64,000 nt of DNA from a virus: positions 1-64,000 of the IMG/VR virus record IMGVR_UViG_3300032116_000147; one strand, 5' to 3'. The notes under the pieces are model-generated. The model searched no databases, was not told where the DNA came from, and saw nothing but the letters and a program-made list of their open reading frames with translations. A program made the position numbers and the translations under genes. Of the stretch, positions 47,328 to 55,055 are shown one piece after another. Position 1 is the stretch's first letter, and every line of letters begins with the position of its first letter.

Positions 47328-47543
47328 TTACGGGGTTAAAATTGTTATTGTTTCGCAGTCATTATTATCTATGACTTTTATGTTAAAATCGTCTTGACCA
47401 TCTAAAATAATCGGTACGTCAAAACTATATGGGGTTGAAGAAATAGTGTTAATGTAAATACAAGTTGTTATAGGATTATCGCAAAGATAAATATCAAACG
47501 GACTTGTACCCGAAATACCGTTTATTGTGATAGTTGTTGGCAT
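47328..47543 (-). CDS. Stand-alone copy of an adhesin N-terminal module (71 aa)
   Basis: The whole protein (ITINGISGTSPFDIYLCDN, then DGQDDFNIKVIDNNDCETI) aligns by eye with residues 1-75 of the LRR adhesin: same xITxxxITG..PxxIYxCD start, same cysteines, same DxCxxxxI end. It is therefore a free copy of an attachment or capping module at the head of the minus-strand operon. No membrane segment or signal peptide. A TATTTATT motif on the minus strand lies 16 bases upstream. Confidence 0.7.
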   Translation of the reverse strand: MPTTITINGISGTSPFDIYLCDNPITTCIYINTISSTPYSFDVPIILDGQDDFNIKVIDNNDCETITILTP

Positions 47544-47559
47544 TTTATAATATTATTTC

Positions 47560-47567
47560 AATAAATA
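47560..47567 (-). promoter_or_regulatory. TATTTATT motif driving the minus-strand adhesin operon
   Basis: Read on the minus strand, TATTTATT ends 16 bases before the ATG at 47543. It is the only copy in the divergent gap of 86 bases and has the right orientation for the minus-strand genes, which supports the idea that the motif is directional. Confidence 0.4.
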
Positions 47568-47629
47568 TAAGTTCAAGCAAAAACTTGTGAAGGTTGATAA
47601 ACTTATTATTTTAACTTATCTTATAGTTT

Positions 47630-48532
47630 ATGACTGACGAAAAAGAAATAATTGTTGAATTACTCACAGAGTTATTTGGAAAACACAAACAACACTATGA
47701 ATCCAAAGGTCAAATAGCGTTCAATTGTCCCGTTTGTGATGAGGAAAGGAATAAAGGTAATTTGGAAGTAAATTATTTTGACCACGTTTTTAAATGTTGG
47801 AGTTGTGGTGATACTAGTGGGATGAGAGGTCCTTTAGGTCGATTAGTTGAAAAGTATGGTAATAAAAAACAAGTAAAAATTTACAAAGTTTTTGCACCTG
47901 AAAAAAATGAGGAAGTAAAAAAAGAAAAACCAAAACTTGTTTTACCTGAAAGTTTTACTTTATTTAAAGATTCTCACCCAAGATATCCAGTGAGATTACA
48001 AGCTTACAATTATTTGAAAACAAGAGGTATTGATGATACAATCATAGAAAAATATAATATTGGTTTTTGTGATAAAGGTTCTCATATGGGACGTATAATT
48101 GTTCCATCTTACGATAAGAAAAATGAACTAAATTATTATATTGCTCGTAGTTGGAATCTAACAACAAAGTCAAAATATAAAAATCCTGAAGCTGAGAAAG
48201 ATAAAATCATCTTCAATGAACACTTGATAGATTGGAAAAAAGATATTTTTTTGGTTGAAGGGGTTTTTGACGGATTTTTTTTAGATAATAGTATACCAAT
48301 GTTGGGTAAACATTTGAGTGAGTTACTTTTTACAACAATATATGAAAAGGCTAAAGGTGATATTATTCTTGCTCTTGATGGTGATGCATTTAATGATACA
48401 GTTAAATTATATAGAGAATTAAATGGTGGTTCGTTGTACGGTAGAATTAAGATTGTAAAACTACCAAAAGACAAAGATGTTTGTGACTTAAAAGGACAAA
48501 TAGATAAATTTTACATAGAAATTAAAGATTAA
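47630..48532 (+). CDS. 61: DNA primase, gp61/DnaG-like
   Basis: 300 residues. The N-terminal zinc finger has C33/C36 (FNCPVCDEER) and C56/C59 (FKCWSCGD). The Toprim domain follows, with the catalytic glutamate in FLVEGVFDGFFL (about 205-216) and the acidic pair in ILALDGDAF (about 245-252). It makes RNA primers for the lagging strand together with the gp41-like helicase. Length is near T4 gp61 (342). Upstream, TTGATA (47594-47599) and TATCTT (47617-47622) are 17 bases apart, a weak promoter that would give an almost leaderless message. The stop overlaps the next start (TAATG). Confidence 0.88.
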   Translation: MTDEKEIIVELLTELFGKHKQHYESKGQIAFNCPVCDEERNKGNLEVNYFDHVFKCWSCGDTSGMRGPLGRLVEKYGNKKQVKIYKVFAPEKNEEVKKEKPKLVLPESFTLFKDSHPRYPVRLQAYNYLKTRGIDDTIIEKYNIGFCDKGSHMGRIIVPSYDKKNELNYYIARSWNLTTKSKYKNPEAEKDKIIFNEHLIDWKKDIFLVEGVFDGFFLDNSIPMLGKHLSELLFTTIYEKAKGDIILALDGDAFNDTVKLYRELNGGSLYGRIKIVKLPKDKDVCDLKGQIDKFYIEIKD

Positions 48533-49389
48533 TGAATTTAAAAAATATTGCGGTTGAAATCAGAGAAATTTTAGAAAACAGAAGAAATGAAATTGATTTG
48601 ACTTTCATAGAGGAAGACCACAAATATTTCATGAAGAATAAAGACGGTGAAATTAGAAGTGATTTCCCATCAGTATCAAAAGTTATGAAATTATTTTATG
48701 ATGAATTCCCAACAGAGGAGATTGCTGAGAAGAAATCAAAAGGAGACCCGGTAGTTAAACAACAACTGATTGAGGAGTGGGAAGCTGCTGGAACATACTC
48801 AACAAATATGGGTAGTCGGGTACACTACTTTTTAGAACAAAATACTATTGGTTTATTTGGTAACTATAAAACAGTTAGACAACCAATTTTTGATTGTGAC
48901 TTTACTCAAATACTGAAGGGTGATAGTATGATTTCTGCGGGAAAAAATTACTTAAAACTAATGATAGAAAGAGGTGCTGAATTGTTAGATACCGAAATTG
49001 TTTTAGGAGACCCTGATTTAGGTTATACTGGACAACCCGATAAAGTGTGGTTAATACCAAATAAAACAGGTGATGAAATTGGTTTAATAATAACAGACTG
49101 GAAAACAAATAAAAAGAAAAACTTTGAAGAAAATTATTTTACCAAAAAAATGAAGTTTCCATTTGTTGATTTACCGAATAATGCTTTGGGTCACTATTTT
49201 ATTCAACTTCCACTTTACGGAAAGTTAATTTTAAAGATGTTAGAGGGAACCAAATATGAAAAAATTAGGATATACGGTGGAATAGTTGTACTTTTGAAAG
49301 ATGATGGTGATTATGAAGAGTTTCGTATACCGAAACAAACATTAACCACAGTATTAGAAATGGATATTTGTAAATTTTTAAAAAAATAA
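48532..49389 (+). CDS. PD-(D/E)XK nuclease, RecB/Cas4-like
   Basis: 285 residues, TAATG-coupled to the primase. RecB-type nuclease motifs are seen in order: MGSRVHYFLEQ (motif I, His and Glu), GDPDLGYTGQPDKVWL (about 160-176; Asp of motif II), IITDWKTNKKK (about 185-195; DxK of motif III), and a later helix with HYFIQLPLYGKL (Q-x3-Y motif). These metal-dependent nucleases trim DNA ends in recombination or repair. No helicase domain is fused. Its place beside the primase and ahead of SbcCD-like genes suggests DNA-end processing. Confidence 0.8.
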   Translation: MNLKNIAVEIREILENRRNEIDLTFIEEDHKYFMKNKDGEIRSDFPSVSKVMKLFYDEFPTEEIAEKKSKGDPVVKQQLIEEWEAAGTYSTNMGSRVHYFLEQNTIGLFGNYKTVRQPIFDCDFTQILKGDSMISAGKNYLKLMIERGAELLDTEIVLGDPDLGYTGQPDKVWLIPNKTGDEIGLIITDWKTNKKKNFEENYFTKKMKFPFVDLPNNALGHYFIQLPLYGKLILKMLEGTKYEKIRIYGGIVVLLKDDGDYEEFRIPKQTLTTVLEMDICKFLKK

Positions 49390-49394
49390 TAACT

Positions 49395-49940
49395 ATGAAA
49401 ACTTTCAACACTTTATTAATTGCGTCTCTCTCAGTTCTTGTTGTTAACGCTTCATTTAATCTTGAAAGACCAAATCCTGAACCTGTGAAACCAAAGACAC
49501 ATGCTGAAAGAATGTATGACGCAATTACATTTTATGCTGACTCTTTTAAGGTTCCAATTAATATCGCATTTAATGTTGCTTACATGGAAACAACTTATAG
49601 AGGTCCTCATGATACACTATATGTTCATAATAAAACATCTAAAGCGGGTGCGGTAGGTCCAATGCAGATTATGCCACAATACGCATCACATTATGCGGGG
49701 TTTAACGTTACAAAAAAACAACTAAGAGATTCTTTAGAGTTAAATGTCATGATTTCCATGAAAATTCTATCAAGTAATTACAGGAAAACAAAAAATTGGA
49801 TGAGAGCGTTGGGAAAATATAATACTGGTAAACCATGTGTTAACAGATATGCTAAAAAAGGTGTTATTGAGGATTATAAAAAGAATTGGATTTCACCAAA
49901 ATTGATTAACAAAATTGACCTTGTTGATTTAACGAAATAA
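49395..49940 (+). CDS. Secreted lytic transglycosylase
   Basis: 181 residues. The first 20 residues (KTFNTLLIASLSVLVVNA) form a signal peptide. The SLT-type domain has the catalytic Glu at E65 (AYMETTYRGP) and the GAVGPMQIMP motif at 85-94, with NVMISMKILSSNYR and ALGKYNTG further on. It would cleave the glycan strand between MurNAc and GlcNAc in the periplasm, either for lysis or for local wall opening. It is unusual in lying within the DNA-metabolism block, between a nuclease and the gp47/gp46-like genes. Confidence 0.85.
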   Translation: MKTFNTLLIASLSVLVVNASFNLERPNPEPVKPKTHAERMYDAITFYADSFKVPINIAFNVAYMETTYRGPHDTLYVHNKTSKAGAVGPMQIMPQYASHYAGFNVTKKQLRDSLELNVMISMKILSSNYRKTKNWMRALGKYNTGKPCVNRYAKKGVIEDYKKNWISPKLINKIDLVDLTK

Positions 49941-49952
49941 AAGTATTATAAT
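49924..49952 (+). promoter_or_regulatory. Candidate sigma-70-type promoter for the gp47/gp46 block
   Basis: TTGATT at 49924-49929, 17-base spacer, TATAAT at 49947-49952, straddling the end of the transglycosylase gene and the 27-base gap. Predicted start near 49959, nine bases before ATG 49968. The -10 box is perfect and the -35 box matches at 4 of 6 positions. Confidence 0.5.
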
Positions 49953-49967
49953 TAATAAAAAAATAGT

Positions 49968-50192
49968 ATGGATAGTTTAGATTTAAGACCCAAAATTGAT
50001 TTAAAGCAACAACCTACCGTTACCTGTAGTAAATGTGGTAGTAAGTTCTTTAAAGAGGTAGTACTGATTAAGAAAGTACCTGCATTATTAACAGGAAATA
50101 GTGAGGATACATTAGTCCCTTTCCCAACTTACAGATGTGATGATTGTGGACATGTTGATGAAGATTTTGATTTATTCACTAATGATAAATAA
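49968..50192 (+). CDS. Small zinc-ribbon protein (74 aa)
   Basis: Two CxxC knuckles, TCSKCGSKFF (residues about 19-28) and YRCDDCGHVDEDF (about 54-66), frame a beta hairpin, a rubredoxin-like or zinc-ribbon fold. Nothing indicates a specific activity; such proteins may bind nucleic acids or other proteins. The 3' end overlaps the gp47-like gene by 11 bases (shared ATGATAAATAA), so the two are coupled. Confidence 0.75.
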   Translation: MDSLDLRPKIDLKQQPTVTCSKCGSKFFKEVVLIKKVPALLTGNSEDTLVPFPTYRCDDCGHVDEDFDLFTNDK

Positions 50193-50961
50193 AGTAGTAC
50201 ACTTTTCAGATTTACATATTCGTCTTTTTAAAGACCATGAACTTTATCGTAGTATTGTTCAAGATATGTTAAATCAGTTTACTGAACTCAAACCTGATAG
50301 AATAGTTTTCACAGGTGATTTAGTACACTCAAAAAACCAAATGACACCTGAATTAATTGAAATGGTATCTTGGGTTTTAAACGAATGTTCTAAAATCTCT
50401 AAAACTGTTTTGATTATTGGTAATCATGATTTTCTTGAGAATAATATGTCAAGGTTAGATGCTTTAACACCAATCATTGATTCACTACAAAATGATAACA
50501 TTGTTTATTATAAAAATAGAGGTGTTTATTCTGATGAAAATATTGAATGGGTTGTTTACTCACTTATGGACCACAACATACCACCCGATATTCAAAAATC
50601 CGATAAAGTAAAAATTGGATTGTTTCACGGACCAGTACAAGGATTAACTACAGATATTGGATATAAATTCGAATCAGGATTTGAATCGGATAAATTTGAT
50701 GGGTGTGATTTAGTTTTTTGTGGGGATATTCATAAAAGACAAGTTTTTAATATTCCTGGTGGTAAGAAAGCATATATGGTTGGTTCAACCATCCAACAAA
50801 ACTATGGAGAAACCATTAAGAAACACGGATATGGTATATATGATGTGACAAGTGATACTTACAAATTTGTAGATTTAGAAAACCCTAAACCATTCCTTTC
50901 GTTTAAAATGAAATCTTTTGAGGATATCGTTAACGGAACTGAAAAACTTTCAAATTATTAA
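50182..50961 (+). CDS. 47: SbcD/Mre11-like nuclease subunit, gp47-like
   Basis: 259 residues from ATG 50182; the frame is open further upstream, but MINKVVHFSDLHI places the first motif correctly and overlaps the previous stop by 11 bases. Metallophosphoesterase motifs: HFSDLHI, VFTGDLVHSKNQ, IIGNHDF, GLFHG, and CGDIHKRQ. It cuts DNA ends together with the gp46-like ATPase encoded at 52141, feeding ssDNA to UvsX. T4 gp47 is 339 residues; the short C-terminus here lacks much of the capping region. Confidence 0.9.
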   Translation: MINKVVHFSDLHIRLFKDHELYRSIVQDMLNQFTELKPDRIVFTGDLVHSKNQMTPELIEMVSWVLNECSKISKTVLIIGNHDFLENNMSRLDALTPIIDSLQNDNIVYYKNRGVYSDENIEWVVYSLMDHNIPPDIQKSDKVKIGLFHGPVQGLTTDIGYKFESGFESDKFDGCDLVFCGDIHKRQVFNIPGGKKAYMVGSTIQQNYGETIKKHGYGIYDVTSDTYKFVDLENPKPFLSFKMKSFEDIVNGTEKLSNY

Positions 50962-51576
50962 ATGTACTCGGTTGAGATAAAAAATAATAAAGAAATTTAT
51001 GACTTCTGTATGTTAAATGGTATTACAGATATCAATAAATTTATTCAGGAATGTTTTAAACAAGGGTTTGATATTAGGAAGTATGGACTTATAGGTGGAG
51101 AACAAGAAAAACAGGTGGAAATTGAGGTAATTCGAGAAATACCTGTTGAAGTCATCAAAGAAGTTGAGGTAATTAAAGAAGTTCCTGTTGAAGTTGTTAA
51201 GGAGATACCTGTTGAAAAGATTGTTATACAAGAGGTTGTGAGGGAAGTTCCTGTTGAAATAATTGTTGAAAAAATAATTAAAGTTTCGGATGATACTCAA
51301 ATAAATGAACTGTTGTTAAAAATACAACAGTTGGAAAATAGACAACCAGAAATAGTAGAAATAATAAAAGAAGTTCCGATTGAGAAGATTGTTGAGGTCG
51401 AAGTTAAAGATAATAAAACACAACTTTTACAAGAAACTTTAATGATATTGAGGTCGGAAATTTCTGATAAAACAAAAAAAATAGAAGAATTAGAAAATAA
51501 AATAAAAACTTTGGAATCAAACGTAAGTCAACCGGCTCATTATTTACGAGGTTCCAGTTTAAACCAAAAAATATAA
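50962..51576 (+). CDS. Repeat-rich coiled-coil protein between gp47 and gp46
   Basis: 204 residues, adjacent to gp47 with no gap. Residues 1-48 are globular-looking; 51-106 and 131-148 are tandem repeats of a 7-to-11-residue unit such as REIPVEVIKEVEVIKEVPV; 150-195 is a charged coiled coil (ETLMILRSEISDKTKKIEEL). The regular Val/Ile/Glu/Lys pattern suggests an extended beta or helical rod. Family not recognised. Being between the two nuclease-complex genes, it might be a linker or regulator of that complex, but only position supports this. Confidence 0.65.
   Translation: MYSVEIKNNKEIYDFCMLNGITDINKFIQECFKQGFDIRKYGLIGGEQEKQVEIEVIREIPVEVIKEVEVIKEVPVEVVKEIPVEKIVIQEVVREVPVEIIVEKIIKVSDDTQINELLLKIQQLENRQPEIVEIIKEVPIEKIVEVEVKDNKTQLLQETLMILRSEISDKTKKIEELENKIKTLESNVSQPAHYLRGSSLNQKI
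51112..51279 (+). repeat. Tandem EVPVE-type repeats in coding DNA
   Basis: Five or more diverged copies of a roughly 30-base unit (GTTCCTGTTGAAGTT-like), coding for E(V/I)PVE(V/I/K). This is likely to be variable in length between relatives. Confidence 0.6.
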
Positions 51577-51577
51577 T

Positions 51578-51928
51578 ATGAATACATTAGCTTGGATTTT
51601 AATTGCATATGGAATGACTAACATTTTAGTTTACGGTTCCATTTTTAATAAACAAAGAAATTTCATTCACAAATGGGGTGATAATGAAATTGCACCTTTT
51701 CAGGGATTGGGTAAGTTTATATCAGGTCTTATTTCTTGTGTCATGTGTACAAGTACATGGGTTGGATTTTTTCTATCTTTAATATTCTTTTCTCCTGTGA
51801 AAGAATTGTTTGATACAAACGAATTTTTGTCTATATTTTTTGACGGGATGTTAGCATCAGGTTCAGTATGGGCTTTGAACGCAATAATTGAATGGTTTGA
51901 GGTAAACCGACCAGCTAAAATAGATTAA
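51578..51928 (+). CDS. Small membrane protein with CxxC motif (116 aa)
   Basis: Three hydrophobic segments: about 3-20 (LAWILIAYGMTNILVYGS), about 45-72 (FISGLISCVMCTSTWVGFFL, then SLIFF) and about 85-103 (FFDGMLASGSVWALNAII). The CVMCTSTWVG motif and overall build recall DUF1360-like membrane proteins; function unknown. It starts one base after the repeat protein's stop (TAATATG). Confidence 0.65.
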   Translation: MNTLAWILIAYGMTNILVYGSIFNKQRNFIHKWGDNEIAPFQGLGKFISGLISCVMCTSTWVGFFLSLIFFSPVKELFDTNEFLSIFFDGMLASGSVWALNAIIEWFEVNRPAKID

Positions 51929-51946
51929 TTTTAAAACCAAATATAT

Positions 51947-52138
51947 ATGCCAGTATCTAAAAAAAGAGGTGGAGCAAAAACCCACAGATTGCGAGTTAAG
52001 AAAAGAAACATTAACTTAACTAACGCCAAAACAAACTTCCAAAAACAATACACAAAATTGATGGAAGAAAAATTGGAAGAAATGAAAAGTAAATTTTCAG
52101 CTGAAACTGAAACAAACAACGTTTCTGAAAATGACTAA
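51947..52138 (+). CDS. Small basic protein (63 aa)
   Basis: Very basic N-terminus (PVSKKRGGAKTHRLRVKKRN) followed by an amphipathic helix and an acidic, Thr/Asn-rich tail. The composition suits nucleic-acid binding. The opening is faintly like small ribosomal proteins, but I see no reliable match. It lies just upstream of the gp46-like gene. Confidence 0.6.
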   Translation: MPVSKKRGGAKTHRLRVKKRNINLTNAKTNFQKQYTKLMEEKLEEMKSKFSAETETNNVSEND

Positions 52139-52140
52139 TA

Positions 52141-54516
52141 ATGGATTTGTTTAATCCACCCCCAACTTTAAATTATTTACATATGACTCATGATTTAGAT
52201 TTGAGTAAGCTTGACAACCCATATATACAAGTTGTATGGGAGGATTTTGCTGAAAATTTTACACAAGAAAAAATAAAAAGTGTTAGACAATACTTTCAAA
52301 AGAAGTATCAGTCAACAAATATTAACGTAATTACTAAAACAAAAAGTGCTGATGAAGAGTCAGTTCATAACGTTGATATTTCATTTAATATTTTAGATAA
52401 AAATTATCAGTTAGAGTTAGTTAAATCTTTCCTCAATTCTAAATCAAATGAGGGTCTATATGATGATATAATAAAGTTGGATAATGCGGTTGATAGTAAA
52501 CTTATCCTTAATCAAACTGAAGTAACACCATTCAAAAGATGGTTTATTAAAAACATTGAGTTTTCAAATTTCTTATCTTATGGTGAAGGTCAGAAAATTG
52601 ATTTTGATAAATGTGATGGTATTTCAGTTGTTGAATCAAACCCGCCTAACTTTGGTGGTAAGACCGTTCTTTCTGTTGATTTATTATTGTTCTTATTCTT
52701 TAACGAGACAACAAAAACCACAAAGGCTGAAGAAATCTTTAATAGATTTACCGATAAAAACTCGGTAATTGTTAAAGGTGAGGTCACAATTGATGGGGAA
52801 GATTACATTATCGTTAGAAAGATAGAAAGAAAATTATCACGAAGTAATGAATGGAATGTGAAAACTGAATTAGATTTTTTCAAAAAATTATCTGATGGAA
52901 GTTTACAAAATTTTACAGGTGAACAAAGACGTGAAACCGAAAGTTTTATTAAAACATCCATTGGCTCAAAGGAAGATTTTTTGATGACAATTCTTACTAC
53001 TGCTACTAATTTGGAGGATTTAATTGATTCTAAACCTACAGCTCGTGGACAAGTCCTTTCACGTTTTATGGGGTTAGATTTTTTAAAGAAAAAAGAAGAA
53101 GCCGCTAAAGAGATTTATTCTGAGTTTTCAAAATCAATGTTATCCAATGTTTATAACAGTGAACAACTTAAAAATGAAATTCAAGATAACATTGAAAAAA
53201 TTGAGTTAATTAAAGAAAATAATTCAGAACTTGATAAATCTTTAAGTGATGTAATTGATAGAATCGGTAAGGGTCAACAGTATCGGGATAATTTATTGAA
53301 AAGTAAATTTACTGATATTGATAAAGAAATTAGTTTACTACAACCTGATAAGGTTAATAATGAAATTAGTTCAATTAACTTACAAAAATCTAATGTTGTA
53401 AATCAACTCAACGAAATTAAAGTTATCGAACCTACTCAATTTTATCATGAGGACCAACATGATAAAGTTAAAGAAGAATATAAAGATTATTATAAACAAA
53501 AAATTGAAGTTGAGACAAACATTTCAAGTATTGAAAAGTTAAAGAGTTCTGTAAGTGGTGGAATCAAATGTGAACACTGTGGAATTGAATTAATGAATGC
53601 GGCGATTACCCAAACAAGAATTGCTGAACTTGACGGACTTATCATACATAAAACCCAAATTGAGGGGTTAATGACAGATTTGAATGTCAAAGAACAGGCT
53701 TTTGTTCAGTTAAAGAAAGACTTTGATGAATATGAAAAAAACAAGTTAATCAAAGAAAAATATGAATTGAGTATTGAAAGTTTTGATTTGAAAATTGAAA
53801 ATTTAAAAAACAAACTTATCAAATATCAAGAAATTCAACATAAGATTTCCGAAAATACTAAGATTGATTCTCAATTAATTAAAGCGGGTATGAGATTAGA
53901 TGAACTTGAGGTTGAAAAGAAAGGTATTGAAGTTAAAATTAATACTAATAACTTTACAATAAAGAACTTTGAAGATAAGAATGAATCCAATGGTAAGTTA
54001 ATTGTTAAGATTAAAGAAGAATCTGAAAAAGAGAAAATTTACAAAATATATTTAGAGATTTTTGGTAAAAATGGAATTTCTAAAATTATAATGAAAACTA
54101 TGATGCCTTTGATAAATTCTGAATTACAAAGATTATTGGAAGATAGTTCACATTTTAGATTAGAGATTAGAATCAGTGATAAAAATGAAGTGGAATTCAT
54201 TATGATTGATAATAACACTCAAGTTGAGAAATTAATGGCCTCAGGTTCAGGTTATGAAAGAACCATAGCGTCATTAGCATTAAGAGCGGTTTTAAGTAAG
54301 ATTTGTTCTTTACCTAAACCAAATATTATTGTTTTTGATGAGGTTTTCGGTAAAATATCAAATGATAATTTAGATATGGTTTCTGAGTTTTTTACAAAAA
54401 TTAAAGAATACTTTGAAAAGATTTTTGTCATAACTCACAATCCTTTAGTAACTAACTGGTCTGATAATGTGATTAAAATTAAGAAAATTGATAACATTAG
54501 TTTTGTAACTCAATAA
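52141..54516 (+). CDS. 46: SbcC/Rad50-like ATPase subunit, gp46-like
   Basis: 791 residues. A novel-looking extension of about 133 residues comes first. The ATPase starts at IKNIEFSNFLSYGEGQKIDF; the P-loop reads NPPNFGGKT (167-175), a non-standard Walker A. Long coiled coils flank a zinc hook CEHC (about 477-480). The C-terminal lobe has the signature ASGSGYERTIASLALR and Walker B NIIVFDEVFGKIS. With the gp47-like subunit it resects DNA ends in recombination-dependent replication. T4 gp46 is 560 residues; the extra length is mostly the N-terminal extension and arms. Confidence 0.88.
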   Translation: MDLFNPPPTLNYLHMTHDLDLSKLDNPYIQVVWEDFAENFTQEKIKSVRQYFQKKYQSTNINVITKTKSADEESVHNVDISFNILDKNYQLELVKSFLNSKSNEGLYDDIIKLDNAVDSKLILNQTEVTPFKRWFIKNIEFSNFLSYGEGQKIDFDKCDGISVVESNPPNFGGKTVLSVDLLLFLFFNETTKTTKAEEIFNRFTDKNSVIVKGEVTIDGEDYIIVRKIERKLSRSNEWNVKTELDFFKKLSDGSLQNFTGEQRRETESFIKTSIGSKEDFLMTILTTATNLEDLIDSKPTARGQVLSRFMGLDFLKKKEEAAKEIYSEFSKSMLSNVYNSEQLKNEIQDNIEKIELIKENNSELDKSLSDVIDRIGKGQQYRDNLLKSKFTDIDKEISLLQPDKVNNEISSINLQKSNVVNQLNEIKVIEPTQFYHEDQHDKVKEEYKDYYKQKIEVETNISSIEKLKSSVSGGIKCEHCGIELMNAAITQTRIAELDGLIIHKTQIEGLMTDLNVKEQAFVQLKKDFDEYEKNKLIKEKYELSIESFDLKIENLKNKLIKYQEIQHKISENTKIDSQLIKAGMRLDELEVEKKGIEVKINTNNFTIKNFEDKNESNGKLIVKIKEESEKEKIYKIYLEIFGKNGISKIIMKTMMPLINSELQRLLEDSSHFRLEIRISDKNEVEFIMIDNNTQVEKLMASGSGYERTIASLALRAVLSKICSLPKPNIIVFDEVFGKISNDNLDMVSEFFTKIKEYFEKIFVITHNPLVTNWSDNVIKIKKIDNISFVTQ

Positions 54517-54531
54517 GTTTACGTATATTAG
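54502..54531 (+). promoter_or_regulatory. Candidate Bacteroidota-type promoter before the sigma operon
   Basis: TTTG at 54502-54505, 18-base spacer, TATATTAG at 54524-54531, one base off the TAnnTTTG -7 element. It is followed 13 bases later by ATG 54545. The position before the sigma-factor operon makes it interesting; the -33 spacing is one base shorter than usual. Confidence 0.35.
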
Positions 54532-54544
54532 CAAAAAAATATTT

Positions 54545-55051
54545 ATGAAGTATATCTTGTTTTTGTTCGGTAAAAGTGATAATCAAGAAGTTTTTGTTGA
54601 GAAAATCGCGAAGTTTCTGAGTGACTCAATGAGAAGTGATTCCGTTAGATTTTATTTTGGTGATACTGCGGCGGTGTTTACGTTTGATACGGATTTAAAT
54701 TTAAAAAATGTTACATCTAACCTTGATGAATTATTTAGTAATCCTGAAATAATTTATTTCCTTTTACCATACACGACTGACAAATTGTCAGTTAAACTTG
54801 ACTCCATCACAAAAACTCACCTATTTGGCACTGATGATGATATTATTACTGATAATGAATTTTTGAAAATTCTTAAAGATAGAATCGAAAAAAATCTTAT
54901 ATTTGACGAAGAAGATGAAGACGTTGACCTTTGTTTGACTAACAAAGTAAAAGAGCCGTCACTTGATAATATTTTAGATAAAATATCTAACAGTGGTTTA
55001 TCTTCTTTAAGTGAATATGAAAAAAACCTTTTAAACGAATACTCAAAATAA
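54545..55051 (+). CDS. Unknown protein with Bacteroidota rhomboid-type C-terminal motif
   Basis: 168 residues, soluble. Residues 1-85 are mixed alpha/beta (KYILFLFGKSDNQEVFVEKI). An acidic patch follows (DEEDEDVD, about 121-128). The last 31 residues (LDNILDKISNSGLSSLSEYE, then KNLLNEYSK) match the pattern LDxILDKIxxxGxxSLxxxEKxxLxxxS seen at the C-terminus of Bacteroidota rhomboid-family proteins (DUF6576 type). It ends 4 bases before the sigma gene and probably shares its transcript, so it may modulate the sigma factor; that is inference from position. Confidence 0.65.
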   Translation: MKYILFLFGKSDNQEVFVEKIAKFLSDSMRSDSVRFYFGDTAAVFTFDTDLNLKNVTSNLDELFSNPEIIYFLLPYTTDKLSVKLDSITKTHLFGTDDDIITDNEFLKILKDRIEKNLIFDEEDEDVDLCLTNKVKEPSLDNILDKISNSGLSSLSEYEKNLLNEYSK

Positions 55052-55055
55052 AAAT

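Noticed and set aside
50137-50181. Upstream start of the gp47-like gene at 50137
   Set aside because: It would add 15 residues overlapping the zinc-ribbon gene; the ATG at 50182 puts the first metal motif where the family has it.
51112-51279. CRISPR-like array
   Set aside because: The repeats are in-frame, diverged, contiguous coding units without unique spacers.
51947-52138. Ribosomal protein homologue (bL28/bL32-like)
   Set aside because: Only the first few basic residues look similar; no zinc Cys pairs or family motifs follow.
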